The notes under the pieces: generated by a model
The model's input: the letters and a program-made list of their open reading frames with translations, nothing else
Database searches by the model: none
What the model was told of the DNA's origin: nothing
From: Streptantibioticus silvisoli
GTDB lineage: Bacteria > Actinomycetota > Actinomycetes > Streptomycetales > Streptomycetaceae
DNA length: 64,000 nucleotides
Direction: 5' to 3'
Assembly: GCF_027947535.2 (NCBI RefSeq)
Contig: NZ_JAAGKO020000002.1
Coordinates: forward strand, 124,001 to 188,000
In this document: piece by piece, positions 40,291 through 48,289 of the stretch
Position numbering within the stretch: the stretch's first letter is position 1
Layout: each line of letters starts with the position of its first letter
Position numbers and translations under genes: made by a program

Positions 40291-41516
40291 CCGCTCGTCC
40301 CCTTCTTCTCCCACTCCGCCACGACGGCCGCCGCCGCGCCGCGCCCGTCCAGCCCGTTCCGTGCGTCCGGGCCGGGCCGCCCATCCGGCCCGTCCAGCCA
40401 GGCCGGCTCACTCCGCCCGTCCGGCTCACCCCGTCCGGTGCGCGGCCGGGCGGCCGGTGCCGGGGCGGCCGCCGCCGGGACCAGTCCGACCAGCACCGCA
40501 AGCGCCGGCCACACCGGCAGCACCGGCGCGGCCAGCGGTACCGCCGGCGGCGTCAGGGCGCCCGGGTCCGAGGTGGCGGCCCGGATCATCAGGACGGCCA
40601 CCGCGATCCCGGCGCCGCTCACCAGCCAGGCCCGCGTCCCCCAGCGGTCCGGCCGGTACCGGGTGCGCACCGTGCGCCGCCCGCCCAGCCACAGCCCGGC
40701 CAGCGCCACCAGCAGCCCCAGCACCAGCACCCCGGTGCCCAGTCCGCCGCCGGCCTCCGCCAGCAGTCCGTAGGACCCGGCGCACACCCCGATCAGCCCG
40801 CCCAGCGTCAGCGCGGCCGTCAACCGCCGCACCCGGCGCGGGACGTCGGCGGTGCGGCCGTAGCCGCGCGCGTCCATCGCCGCCGCCAGCGCCACCGACC
40901 GTTCCAGCGCGCCCTCCAGCACCGGCAGCCCCACCTGGGCCAGCGCCCGCCACCCCCGGTCGGCCCGGCCCCGCATCCGGCGGGCCGCGCGCAGCCGGGA
41001 GACGTCGGCGACCAGGTTCGGCGCGAACGTCATCGCCACCACCACCGCCACCCCGGCCTCGTACAGCGCGCCGGGCAGCGACTTCAGCAGCCGCGCCGGG
41101 TTGGCCAGCGCGTTGGCGGCGCCGACGCAGACCAGCAGGGTGGCCAGCCGCAGCCCGTCGCAGCCGGCGAACGCCAGCCCCTCCGCGGTGACCCGGCCGC
41201 CCAGCCGCACCCCCTGCGCCCAGTGCGGCAACGGCACCTGCGGCAGGGTGAACAGCACGTGGGTGCCCGGCACCGGTGAGCCCAGCACGATCGCGAAGAC
41301 CAGCCGGATCACCAGCACCACGAGCCCGAGCTTGAGGAACGCCCCGTAGGAGCGGGCCCACGGCGCGTCGGTGCGGCGTACCGCCACCACGTATCCGGCG
41401 ACCGCCACCACCAGGGACAGCAGCAGCGGGTTCGTGGTGCGGGAGGCGGCGGTGGCCAGTCCCAGCGCCCACAGCCACCAGGCGCCGGCGTGCAGCGCGT
41501 GCGACCGGCCGCTCAC
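40287..41516 (-). CDS. ECF transporter T component (CbiQ-like)
   Basis: A 409-residue membrane protein. WLWALGLATAASRTTNPLLL is the first helix; LLKSLPGALYEAGVAVVVAM and RLRAARRMRGRADRGWRAL with AMDARGYGR carry the Ala-Arg-Gly coupling motifs of CbiQ/EcfT. About 100 extra C-terminal residues form more helices and a charged Pro/Gly/Asp-rich tail, longer than usual T components. GTG 41516 overlaps the previous stop (GTGA). Confidence 0.88.
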   Translation of the reverse strand: MSGRSHALHAGAWWLWALGLATAASRTTNPLLLSLVVAVAGYVVAVRRTDAPWARSYGAFLKLGLVVLVIRLVFAIVLGSPVPGTHVLFTLPQVPLPHWAQGVRLGGRVTAEGLAFAGCDGLRLATLLVCVGAANALANPARLLKSLPGALYEAGVAVVVAMTFAPNLVADVSRLRAARRMRGRADRGWRALAQVGLPVLEGALERSVALAAAMDARGYGRTADVPRRVRRLTAALTLGGLIGVCAGSYGLLAEAGGGLGTGVLVLGLLVALAGLWLGGRRTVRTRYRPDRWGTRAWLVSGAGIAVAVLMIRAATSDPGALTPPAVPLAAPVLPVWPALAVLVGLVPAAAAPAPAARPRTGRGEPDGRSEPAWLDGPDGRPGPDARNGLDGRGAAAAVVAEWEKKGTSG

Positions 41517-42181
41517 CGCTCGCGCCGCCTGCGCACCTGCCACCCGGCAGCCGCGCCCAGCACCACCACGACGCCGATCCCCGCGTACAGCCCCACCGAC
41601 GGTGAACCGCCGTGCCGGCCGGCCGCGGCGGCGGCCGTCGTGCCGTGGCCGGAGACCTGCTCGCCGCAACCGGCCGCCGGGTAGCCGGAGATGGCGCACA
41701 CCAGGCCGCTGCTGTCGTACCGCAGCGGTTTCGCGACCGCCGCGAGCGCGTCGGCGGCGGACGCGTCCGGCGCCAGCGAGGCACAGCCGGTGCGCTCGCG
41801 CGGCGGTGCGGTCCCGCCGTCCGCGTCGGCCGCGGTGCCGTAGTCGACCACCAGCGCGACCCGCTTGCGTCCCCGGGCCGCCGGGGTGCCGGCGCAGATC
41901 GCGGCGAACGCCGCGGTGCCGCGCGGGGTGACCGCGGCCGAGGAGTCGGCGCTGACCGCGAACCGCCAGCCCTCCACCGCGCCGTCGGCCGGGGTGGCGG
42001 AGGCCGGGCCGGTCTGCGCGAACGTCCAGCCGGTGCCGCCGTGTTCCCAGAACGACCAGTAGCGGTAGCCGGTCGCCTGCGCGGGACACGCCACCGCGAC
42101 GACGGCGGCCACCGACGCCAGCAGCGCGCCGGCCGCCGCTGCCGCCCGGCGCCGGACCGCGGCGCGCGCGTCCCGCCGCAC
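41513..42181 (-). CDS. SCO2322-family secreted, membrane-anchored protein
   Basis: A 222-residue protein with an N-terminal export signal (AAAAAGALLASVAAVVAVAC, cleavage near AQAT), an extracellular domain beginning GYRYWSFWEHGGTGWTFAQT, three or more Cys, and a C-terminal transmembrane helix (VGLYAGIGVVVVLGAAAGWQ) followed by a basic end. This is the SCO2322-type family that accompanies the ECF genes in Streptomyces. It is probably part of the capture apparatus outside the membrane. GTG 42181 starts 2 nt after the preceding stop. Confidence 0.85.
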   Translation of the reverse strand: MRRDARAAVRRRAAAAAGALLASVAAVVAVACPAQATGYRYWSFWEHGGTGWTFAQTGPASATPADGAVEGWRFAVSADSSAAVTPRGTAAFAAICAGTPAARGRKRVALVVDYGTAADADGGTAPPRERTGCASLAPDASAADALAAVAKPLRYDSSGLVCAISGYPAAGCGEQVSGHGTTAAAAAGRHGGSPSVGLYAGIGVVVVLGAAAGWQVRRRRER

Positions 42182-42183
42182 GG

Positions 42184-43458
42184 TCAGGCCCGCTTCTTGT
42201 TGCGGGTGCTCATCGCGATGCCCACCCCGATGCCGGCCAGCAGGCAGACCCCGATGATCCACCAGACGGTGAGCGACGAACTGCTCCTGTGGTCCGGCAC
42301 GTTGACCGTGGCCTTCGTGGTGCCGGAGCTATTGGCCGGGCCGAGCCGGCTGAGCAGGGAGACCAGGTCGGCGCTGCCGAACAGGTGCGGGTTCGCGCCG
42401 ACCGCGTGCGCGGCCAGCACGAGCGCGCCGAGCGCGGCCGGGCTGGAGGCGGCCCAGGCGGTGCCGTCGGACTCCAGCCACCGGTACGCGGCGCGGGCGT
42501 CGGTCAGCTGACCGTCGCCGGCCAGCGCGATGACCGCGTAGGCCGTGGTGCCCGGGTCGGCGGCCGGCTTGGCGGCGCCGGGGCGGGCGGCGACCAGGTG
42601 GTCGCCGTTGCCCGCGAGGTCGGCCGCCAGGTACGCGGCGGCGGCCGAGGCGGCGGAGTTCGCGTCACCGGGCCGGCCGGCCGCCGCGGACGGGCAGTTC
42701 ATCGCCTTCGGACGGCTGTCGGCGGCGGGCTTGCGCACCAGGTAGCCCTCGTCGTGCAGGGCCAGGATGCCGTCGGTGGTGGCCTTGTCGTTGGCGGCCA
42801 GCTTGCCGTTCTTGTCCGGCTGGTAGGCGAACGCGCCGCGCTGGGCGGCCTTGGCACCGCAGCCCAGCTGGAGCTTGAGCAGCGACTGGAGCGGGCCCTG
42901 GCCGGCCTTGACCAGGCTGTCGGGGTTCACCCCGGCGGCCTGGAGCGCGCCGGCCACCACGGCGGTGGAGTCCGGGTCGCTGCCGGCGCCGGCCTGGTAG
43001 CCCCAGCCGCCGTCCTTGTTCTGCGCCGACTTCAGCCAGCCGACCGCCTTGGTGACGGTCCTGGGGTCGCCGCCGAAGCTGGACAGCGCCTGCACGGCCA
43101 TGGCGGTGGAGTTGGTGTCCTCACCGCCGCGGGCGCACGGCTTGGCCGTCGAGGCGCGGAACGCCCCGAAGCCGCCGTCGGCGCACTGCTGGCCGGTCAG
43201 CCAGTTCACCGCCGCGGTGGCCGGGGTCACGCCGGCCGCCGAGAGCGCCAGCAGTGCGGTGGACTGCCGGAAGACCCCGTCGTACGTCGGGTCGGCGGTG
43301 CCGAACAGGCCGGCCGGCAGCTTGGTCGCCGGGGCGGTGCTGGTCGCGCCGCCGGCGGCGGTGGCGGCCGGCGCGGCTATCACGGTCAGCAGGACGGCGG
43401 CGGCCAGCGCGCCGAGCGGGCGCACGGCGGCCCGCCGGGTGGGCAGGGAGGGTGGCAT
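42184..43458 (-). CDS. Secreted alpha-barrel (prenyltransferase/transcobalamin-like) membrane-anchored protein
   Basis: A 424-residue protein: signal peptide (LGALAAAVLLTVIAAPAATA), alpha-hairpin repeats (AVNWLTGQQCADGGFGAFRA; AVGWLKSAQNKDGGWGYQAG) of the prenyltransferase/squalene-oxidase repeat fold, and a C-terminal anchor (VWWIIGVCLLAGIGVGIAMS then RNKKRA). The repeats form an alpha/alpha barrel, also the fold of the alpha domain of intrinsic factor and transcobalamin. As first gene after a cobalamin riboswitch and beside an ECF importer, it most likely captures corrinoid outside the cell. ATG 43458 is preferred; an upstream GTG 43509 lies in leader sequence. Confidence 0.85.
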   Translation of the reverse strand: MPPSLPTRRAAVRPLGALAAAVLLTVIAAPAATAAGGATSTAPATKLPAGLFGTADPTYDGVFRQSTALLALSAAGVTPATAAVNWLTGQQCADGGFGAFRASTAKPCARGGEDTNSTAMAVQALSSFGGDPRTVTKAVGWLKSAQNKDGGWGYQAGAGSDPDSTAVVAGALQAAGVNPDSLVKAGQGPLQSLLKLQLGCGAKAAQRGAFAYQPDKNGKLAANDKATTDGILALHDEGYLVRKPAADSRPKAMNCPSAAAGRPGDANSAASAAAAYLAADLAGNGDHLVAARPGAAKPAADPGTTAYAVIALAGDGQLTDARAAYRWLESDGTAWAASSPAALGALVLAAHAVGANPHLFGSADLVSLLSRLGPANSSGTTKATVNVPDHRSSSSLTVWWIIGVCLLAGIGVGIAMSTRNKKRA

Positions 43459-43549
43459 GGCGGTGGGGGTGCCTTTCGGTGAGCGGGGCGCAGCCGGGCG
43501 CTCCGTCACCGGGGCCGCGGGCTGTCCGGGCTCGGCACCGGGCTCCGGC

Positions 43550-43730
43550 TCCGTATACCTCGACGGTGTCCGGTGCGCGGCGCTGACGCGTCGTCCACCG
43601 GGAGCCGCTCGCGCGTCGCGGGCACTCCGGCTTCCCGGCCGCCGGGCGGCCGCCGGGTCACGGTTGCGGGTCAGCGCCGGATTCGCACCGGCTTCCCCCG
43701 CGCTACGCGGATGAAATTGTCCCGCACACC
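43550..43730 (-). promoter_or_regulatory. Cobalamin (B12) riboswitch
   Basis: The minus strand contains AAGCCGGTGCGAATCCGGCG then CTGACCCGCAACCGTGAC, the canonical B12-box core with adjoining J6/3 region. A second GGGAAGCCGGAGTGCCCG-type hairpin and GC-rich arms lie further 3'. It ends ~90 nt before the start of the alpha-barrel gene and should shut the operon down when adenosylcobalamin is bound. Outer limits are approximate. Confidence 0.93.
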
Positions 43731-43770
43731 TTACGTCCCGGTGCGCTCCGGCGGCGCCGGACGATTCCGG

Positions 43771-44409
43771 TCAACCGGCGGGCGGCGGTGCGGCGGGTGC
43801 GGCGATGAGCCGGCTGGCGGTGGTGATGTCCAGCGTGACCTGGGCGATCGAGGCCCGGCCCGACAGCCGGTCCACCAGCGCCGACAGCCAGGTGTGTTCG
43901 ATGACACGGATCGCCGACAGCTGCTGCGCGGTCGGCGGTTCCGGGCACCGCATGGCGTCCAGGATGATCGCGGTGGTCAGCCGGGAGACGGTGGCGACCT
44001 CGGCGCTGGCGGAGCGGTCGGCGAAGGTCAGCGCCCGCACCATGGCGTCGGCCAGCAGCGGTTCGCGGCGCATGGCGCGAAAGGCGCGCAGCAGGGTCTC
44101 CGCGACGCGTTCGTCGGGTGCCGCGGCGGTCGGCGGGCGTTTGCCCAAGGTGGCGTGCAGCTGCCGCAGCTGGTCGTTGAGGGTGGCGACCAGCAGGTGG
44201 ATCTTGGACGGGAAGTAGCGGTACAGGGTGCCGAGCGCGACCTGCGAGCCCTCGGCGACCTCCCGCATCTGCACCGCCTCGAAGCCGCCGCGCGCGGCCA
44301 GCAGCGCGGTCGCGCGCAGGATGCGCTGACGCCGTTCTTCCTGACGGGCCGTCAGCAAAGGGGCCGGCGGGCGGGCCGCCGGGCGCGGTCGAGTGGGCAT
44401 CGTCCCCAT
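43771..44409 (-). CDS. TetR-family regulator, KstR-like
   Basis: A 212-residue protein: an N-terminal TetR helix-turn-helix (~22-70; RQEERRQRILRATALLAARG, GFEAVQMREVAEGSQVALGT, LYRYFPSKIHLLVATLNDQL) and a ligand domain. The helix-turn-helix sequence, especially AVQMREVA and LYRYFPSKIHLL, is close to KstR, the regulator of sterol catabolism in mycobacteria. The start is ATG 44409 or 44400. It is divergent from the glycosyltransferase gene, and a KstR-type site lies between them. Ligand is unknown; no steroid genes are here except a MaoC hydratase 10 kb away. Confidence 0.88.
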   Translation of the reverse strand: MGTMPTRPRPAARPPAPLLTARQEERRQRILRATALLAARGGFEAVQMREVAEGSQVALGTLYRYFPSKIHLLVATLNDQLRQLHATLGKRPPTAAAPDERVAETLLRAFRAMRREPLLADAMVRALTFADRSASAEVATVSRLTTAIILDAMRCPEPPTAQQLSAIRVIEHTWLSALVDRLSGRASIAQVTLDITTASRLIAAPAAPPPAG

Positions 44410-44561
44410 CCGTGATCCGTGGGGGCCGCCCGGCGCGAAACGGGCGGCGAAGGAGGTGGCGCGGGGTGCCGACCGGTCCGGCCGGTGGCGCGAATCACCC
44501 GCCGGGGCCCCGCCGAGCGGAGTTACTGCCGGTAGATTCGAACCACGGCACCGGTCGTCCT

Positions 44562-44575
44562 TGAAACTTGTTCCA
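44562..44575. promoter_or_regulatory. KstR-type operator
   Basis: TGAAACTTGTTCCA fits the published KstR consensus TnnAACnnGTTnnA exactly. It lies in the 220-bp divergent region between the KstR-like gene and the glycosyltransferase operon, 55 bp before the latter's start. Confidence 0.7.
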
Positions 44576-44629
44576 GATTAGCGCCGACGGTTACGCTCCG
44601 GCGCATTACAGCAGAAAGGGGCCGGGCAC

Positions 44630-46003
44630 GTGACAGCTGACGCCGCCGCGGCGGTCGGACGGCCCGTGACCTCACCCGGCGCCGGGCCCGCGGCCGACGG
44701 CGAACGCCCGCTGCGCATCGCGCTGCTGAGCTACAAGGGCAACCCGTTCTGCGGCGGCCAGGGCGTCTACGTCCGCCACCTGTCGCGCGAGCTGGCCGCC
44801 CTCGGCCACCGCGTCGAGGTCATCGGCGCCCAGCCCTACCCGGTGCTCGACGACGGCGTCACCCTCACCGAGCTGCCCAGCCTCGACCTGTACCGCCAGC
44901 CCGACCCGTTCCGCACCCCCCGCCGCGCGGAGTACCGCGACTGGGTCGACGCCCTCGAAGTGGCCACCATGTGGACCGGCGGCTTCCCCGAACCGCTGAC
45001 CTTCTCGCTGCGCGCCCGCCGCCACCTGGCCGCCCGCCGCGGCGAGTTCGACGTCATCCACGACAACCAGACCCTCGGCTACGGGCTGCTGGGCGGCGGC
45101 GACCGGCTCGGCGCCCCGCTGGTCACCACCATCCACCACCCCATCACCGTCGACCGCCGCCTGGAGCTGGCCGCCGCCGCCACCTGGCAGCGCCGCCTGT
45201 CGGTGCGCCGCTGGTACGGCTTCATCGCCATGCAGCGCCGGGTCGCCCGCCTGCTGCCGACGGTGCTCACCGTCTCCGGCTCCTCGCGCCGCGAGATCGT
45301 CGAGGACCTCGGGGTACGGCCCGAACGGCTGCACGTGGTGCCCATCGGCGCCGACACCCGGGTCTTCCACCCCGACCCCTCGGTGCCCGTCGTCCCCGGC
45401 CGGATCGTCACCACCTCCAGCGCCGACGTGCCGCTCAAGGGCCTGGTCCACCTGGTCGACGCCCTCGCCAAGATCCGCGCCGACCACCCCGGCGCCCACC
45501 TCGTCGTGGTCGGCAAACGCCCCGACAAGGGCCCGGTCGCCGACGCGGTGGAACGCCACGGGCTGGCCGGCGCCGTCGAGTTCGTCAAGGGCATCAGCGA
45601 CGCCGAACTCGGCGACCTGGTACGCGGCGCCCAGGTGGCCTGCGTCCCCTCCCTCTACGAGGGCTTCTCGCTGCCCGCCGCCGAGGCCATGGCCACCGGC
45701 ACCCCGCTGGTGGCCACCACCGGCGGTGCCATACCGGAGGTCGCCGGACCCGACGGCGAGACCTGCCTGGCGGTGCCGCCCGGCGACGCCGACGCGCTGG
45801 CCTGCGCCATCGGCAGGCTGCTGGCCGACGACGCGCTGCGCGCCCGGATCGGCGCGGCCGGCCGCCGCCGGGTGCTGGAACGCTTCACCTGGGAGCAGGC
45901 CGCCCGGCAGACCGTGGAACGCTACCGCGCGGCCATCGGCGACCGCACCGGCCGCACCCCGGCCGGCCCCCGTCATCCCGCGAAGGCAGGAGCCCCGTGC
46001 TGA
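44630..46003 (+). CDS. GT4-type glycosyltransferase
   Basis: A 457-residue GT-B enzyme. The N-terminal domain starts LRIALLSYKGNPFCGGQGVY (donor-side Gly-rich loop). The C-terminal domain has VTTSSADVPLKGLVHLVDAL, VVVGKRPDKGPVADAVERHG and the nucleotide-sugar motif PSLYEGFSLPAAEAMATGTP (E-x7-E) with LVATTGGAIPEVAG. It transfers a sugar from an NDP donor, acceptor unknown. GTG 44630 follows AAAGGGG. The next gene overlaps its end, and the three genes form one operon controlled from the KstR-type site. Confidence 0.93.
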   Translation: MTADAAAAVGRPVTSPGAGPAADGERPLRIALLSYKGNPFCGGQGVYVRHLSRELAALGHRVEVIGAQPYPVLDDGVTLTELPSLDLYRQPDPFRTPRRAEYRDWVDALEVATMWTGGFPEPLTFSLRARRHLAARRGEFDVIHDNQTLGYGLLGGGDRLGAPLVTTIHHPITVDRRLELAAAATWQRRLSVRRWYGFIAMQRRVARLLPTVLTVSGSSRREIVEDLGVRPERLHVVPIGADTRVFHPDPSVPVVPGRIVTTSSADVPLKGLVHLVDALAKIRADHPGAHLVVVGKRPDKGPVADAVERHGLAGAVEFVKGISDAELGDLVRGAQVACVPSLYEGFSLPAAEAMATGTPLVATTGGAIPEVAGPDGETCLAVPPGDADALACAIGRLLADDALRARIGAAGRRRVLERFTWEQAARQTVERYRAAIGDRTGRTPAGPRHPAKAGAPC

Positions 46004-46731
46004 CCGTCGACTTCTCCCGCTTCCCGCTCGCCCCCGGCGACCGGGTGCTCGACCTCGGCTGCGGCGCCGGACGGCACGCCTTCGAGTGCTACCGGCGCGG
46101 CGCCCGGGTCGTCGCCCTGGACCGCAACGGCGAGGAGATCCGCGAGGTCGCCAGGTGGTTCGCCGCCATGAAGGAGGCCGGCGAGGCCCCGGCCGGCGCC
46201 ACCGCCACCGCCATGCAGGGCGACGCGCTGGCTCTGCCGTTCCCCGACGACAGCTTCGACGTCGTCATCATCTCCGAGGTCATGGAGCACATCCCCGACG
46301 ACAAGGGGGTGCTCGCCGAGATGGTCCGGGTGCTGCGCCCCGGCGGCCGGATCGCGGTCACCGTGCCGCGCTGGCTGCCGGAGAAGATCTGCTGGGCGCT
46401 GTCCGACGCCTACCACGAGGTCGAGGGCGGCCACATCCGCATCTACCGCGGCGACGAACTGCTCGGCAGGATGCGCGAGGCCGGCCTGGAGCCGTACGGC
46501 ACCCACCACGCGCACGGGCTGCACGCGCCGTACTGGTGGATCAAGTGCGCGGTCGGCGTCGACAACGACCAGGCGCTGCCGGTGAAGGCGTACCACCAGC
46601 TGCTGGTGTGGGACATCATGAAGAAACCGCTGGTCACCCGGCTCGCCGAGCAGGCGCTCAACCCGGTGATCGGCAAGAGCTTCGTCGCCTACGCCACCAA
46701 GCCCCGGCACGACGAGCGGGTGCGGGCGTGA
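45997..46731 (+). CDS. Class I SAM-dependent methyltransferase
   Basis: A 244-residue enzyme with the SAM motifs RVLDLGCGAGRHAFECYRRG (motif I), VVALDRNGEEI (motif II) and DDSFDVVIISEVMEHIPDDK (motif for the acceptor strand), then VLRPGGRIAVTVPRWL. GTG 45997 overlaps the glycosyltransferase stop, with AGGAG 4 nt upstream. Between a glycosyltransferase and an alpha-barrel protein it probably methylates a glycosylated lipid or natural product. The Trp/Tyr-rich C-terminal part (HAPYWWIKCAVGVDNDQ) may bind it. Confidence 0.92.
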   Translation: MLTVDFSRFPLAPGDRVLDLGCGAGRHAFECYRRGARVVALDRNGEEIREVARWFAAMKEAGEAPAGATATAMQGDALALPFPDDSFDVVIISEVMEHIPDDKGVLAEMVRVLRPGGRIAVTVPRWLPEKICWALSDAYHEVEGGHIRIYRGDELLGRMREAGLEPYGTHHAHGLHAPYWWIKCAVGVDNDQALPVKAYHQLLVWDIMKKPLVTRLAEQALNPVIGKSFVAYATKPRHDERVRA

Positions 46732-47807
46732 ACGTCCCCCGCGGCCCCGGACGCACCGAACACCTCGTGCTGCCGGGCGTGCTCACCGCCGAGCAGGCCG
46801 CCCGCACGGTGGCCGGCATCACCGGCATCCAGCGGCCCGACGGCTCCATACCCTGGTTCACCGGCGGCCACCTCGACCCGTGGGACCACGTCGAGGCCGC
46901 CATGGCGCTCGACGCGGCCGGCGAGCACCGGCGCGCCGCGGCGGCCTACCACTGGCTGGCCCGCGAGCAGAATCCGGACGGCTCGTGGTACGCCGCCTAC
47001 ACCGACGGGGTGCCCACCGACCGGGACCGTGAGACCAACTTCGTCGCCTACGTGGCGGCCGGCGTGTGGCACCACTACCTGTCGACCGGGGACGAGACGT
47101 TCCTGGAGACGCTGTGGCCGACGGTGTACGCCGCGGTGGAGTTCGTCCTGGAACTCCAACTGCCCGGCGGGGAGATCGGCTGGAAGCGCGCGCAGGACGG
47201 CAGCTGGCCGCGGGAGGCGCTGCTGACCGGCAGCAGTTCGGTGCACCACGCGCTGCGCTGCGCGCTGGCCATCGCCGAGGAACGCGAGGACCCGCAGCCC
47301 GACTGGGAGCTGGCCACCGGCCGGCTGCGGCACGCGATCACCGGCCACCCCGAGCGGTTCCTCGACAAGTCCCGCTACTCCATGGACTGGTACTACCCGA
47401 TACTGGGCACCGCGCTGCGCGGCGAGGCCGCCCGGCAGCGCATCGACGAGGGCTGGGACCGTTTCGTGGTGCCGGACCTGGGCGTGCGGTGCGTCCTGCC
47501 CAACCCGTGGGTGACCGGCGGGGAGAGCGCCGAACTCGCCCTGGCCCTGTGGGCGATGGGCGAGTCCGACCGCGCGGTGGAGATCCTGCGGTCCATCCAG
47601 CACCTGCGCGCCGACGACGGGCTGTACTGGACCGGGTACGTCTTCGCCGACCAGGCCGTCTGGCCGCAGGAACGTACCGCCTGGACCGCCGGCGCCCTGC
47701 TGCTGGCCGTCTCCGCGCTCGGCGGCGACGAGGCGACCACCGCCGTCTTCGGCGGCGAGCGCCTGCCCACCGGCCTGCTGGAACCGGCCGGCGACCCCTG
47801 CTGCTGA
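46728..47807 (+). CDS. Alpha/alpha-barrel protein (prenyltransferase/squalene-cyclase-like or glycosidase-like)
   Basis: A 359-residue soluble protein of repeated alpha hairpins: AARTVAGITGIQRPDGSIPW, AAAAYHWLAREQNPDGSWYA, AVEFVLELQLPGGEIGWKRA and YWTGYVFADQAVWPQERTAW. The NPDGSW/RPDGSI turns are the QW-like motifs of prenyltransferase/cyclase repeats, but (alpha/alpha)6 glycosidases look similar. No DxDD cyclase motif is seen. GTG 46728 overlaps the methyltransferase stop (GTGA). It ends with Cys-Cys. It probably acts with the two upstream enzymes on one lipid or glycan, unidentified. Confidence 0.8.
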   Translation: MNVPRGPGRTEHLVLPGVLTAEQAARTVAGITGIQRPDGSIPWFTGGHLDPWDHVEAAMALDAAGEHRRAAAAYHWLAREQNPDGSWYAAYTDGVPTDRDRETNFVAYVAAGVWHHYLSTGDETFLETLWPTVYAAVEFVLELQLPGGEIGWKRAQDGSWPREALLTGSSSVHHALRCALAIAEEREDPQPDWELATGRLRHAITGHPERFLDKSRYSMDWYYPILGTALRGEAARQRIDEGWDRFVVPDLGVRCVLPNPWVTGGESAELALALWAMGESDRAVEILRSIQHLRADDGLYWTGYVFADQAVWPQERTAWTAGALLLAVSALGGDEATTAVFGGERLPTGLLEPAGDPCC

Positions 47808-47823
47808 CCCCGCACCCGGCGGC

Positions 47824-47847
47824 GCCGCCGGCCCGCGGGCCGGCGGC
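47824..47847 (+). terminator. GC palindrome terminating the glycosyltransferase operon
   Basis: GCCGCCGGCCC-GC-GGGCCGGCGGC is a perfect 11-bp stem, 17 nt past the stop. Confidence 0.75.
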
Positions 47848-47886
47848 GGCCACCGCCAGGAGTGCTGACGCGGCGTCAGGAACCGG

Positions 47887-48171
47887 TCAGGCGCGGCGTA
47901 TCCGGCCTGCCAGCAGGTTGCCGATGAACAGGTACACCGCCGCTGCGATGCCGTAGTTCAGCAGCACCCTCAGCCACTTGGAGTTCGGGGTGAAGATGTC
48001 GTGGGACCAGCCGGACAACCAGTCGGCCGTGCTGTGCACCCAGCCGACCACCTCGTTGCCCGTGTTGGCCTTGAGTATGTACAGGACGATCCATCCGATG
48101 AGGATCAGGGCCGCTACATCCGCGATGACGGCGATGATTCGCGCCACGCCATCGCCACCGTATCTAGACAT
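47887..48171 (-). CDS. Small membrane protein of unknown function, 94 aa
   Basis: A 94-residue protein with two hydrophobic helices (IAVIADVAALILIGWIVLYI and LNYGIAAAVYLFIGNLLA) separated by a Trp/Ser/Asp loop (VVGWVHSTADWLSGWSHDIF), ending RIRRA. It fits a YGGT-like or small integral membrane protein. ATG 48171 is chosen over the upstream GGGGK start because GGGCAAGG precedes it. It is convergent with the glycosyltransferase operon and its function is unknown. Confidence 0.75.
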   Translation of the reverse strand: MSRYGGDGVARIIAVIADVAALILIGWIVLYILKANTGNEVVGWVHSTADWLSGWSHDIFTPNSKWLRVLLNYGIAAAVYLFIGNLLAGRIRRA

Positions 48172-48289
48172 GCTCAACGCCTTGCCCCCACCGCCGGATT
48201 GAAACAACTCCGGCGCGACGCGTTCGAAAGTGTGCGCGAACGATCTTCGCCACCCCGGAGCCGCCCCGGAGCCACTCCGAGCCCGGCCG

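Noticed and set aside
42289-43482. 397-codon plus frame
   Set aside because: Antisense to the alpha-barrel gene, Gly/Arg-rich nonsense composition.
46728-47807. Calling the alpha-barrel protein a terpene cyclase
   Set aside because: No DxDD or DDxxD motif was found, so the reaction cannot be assigned.
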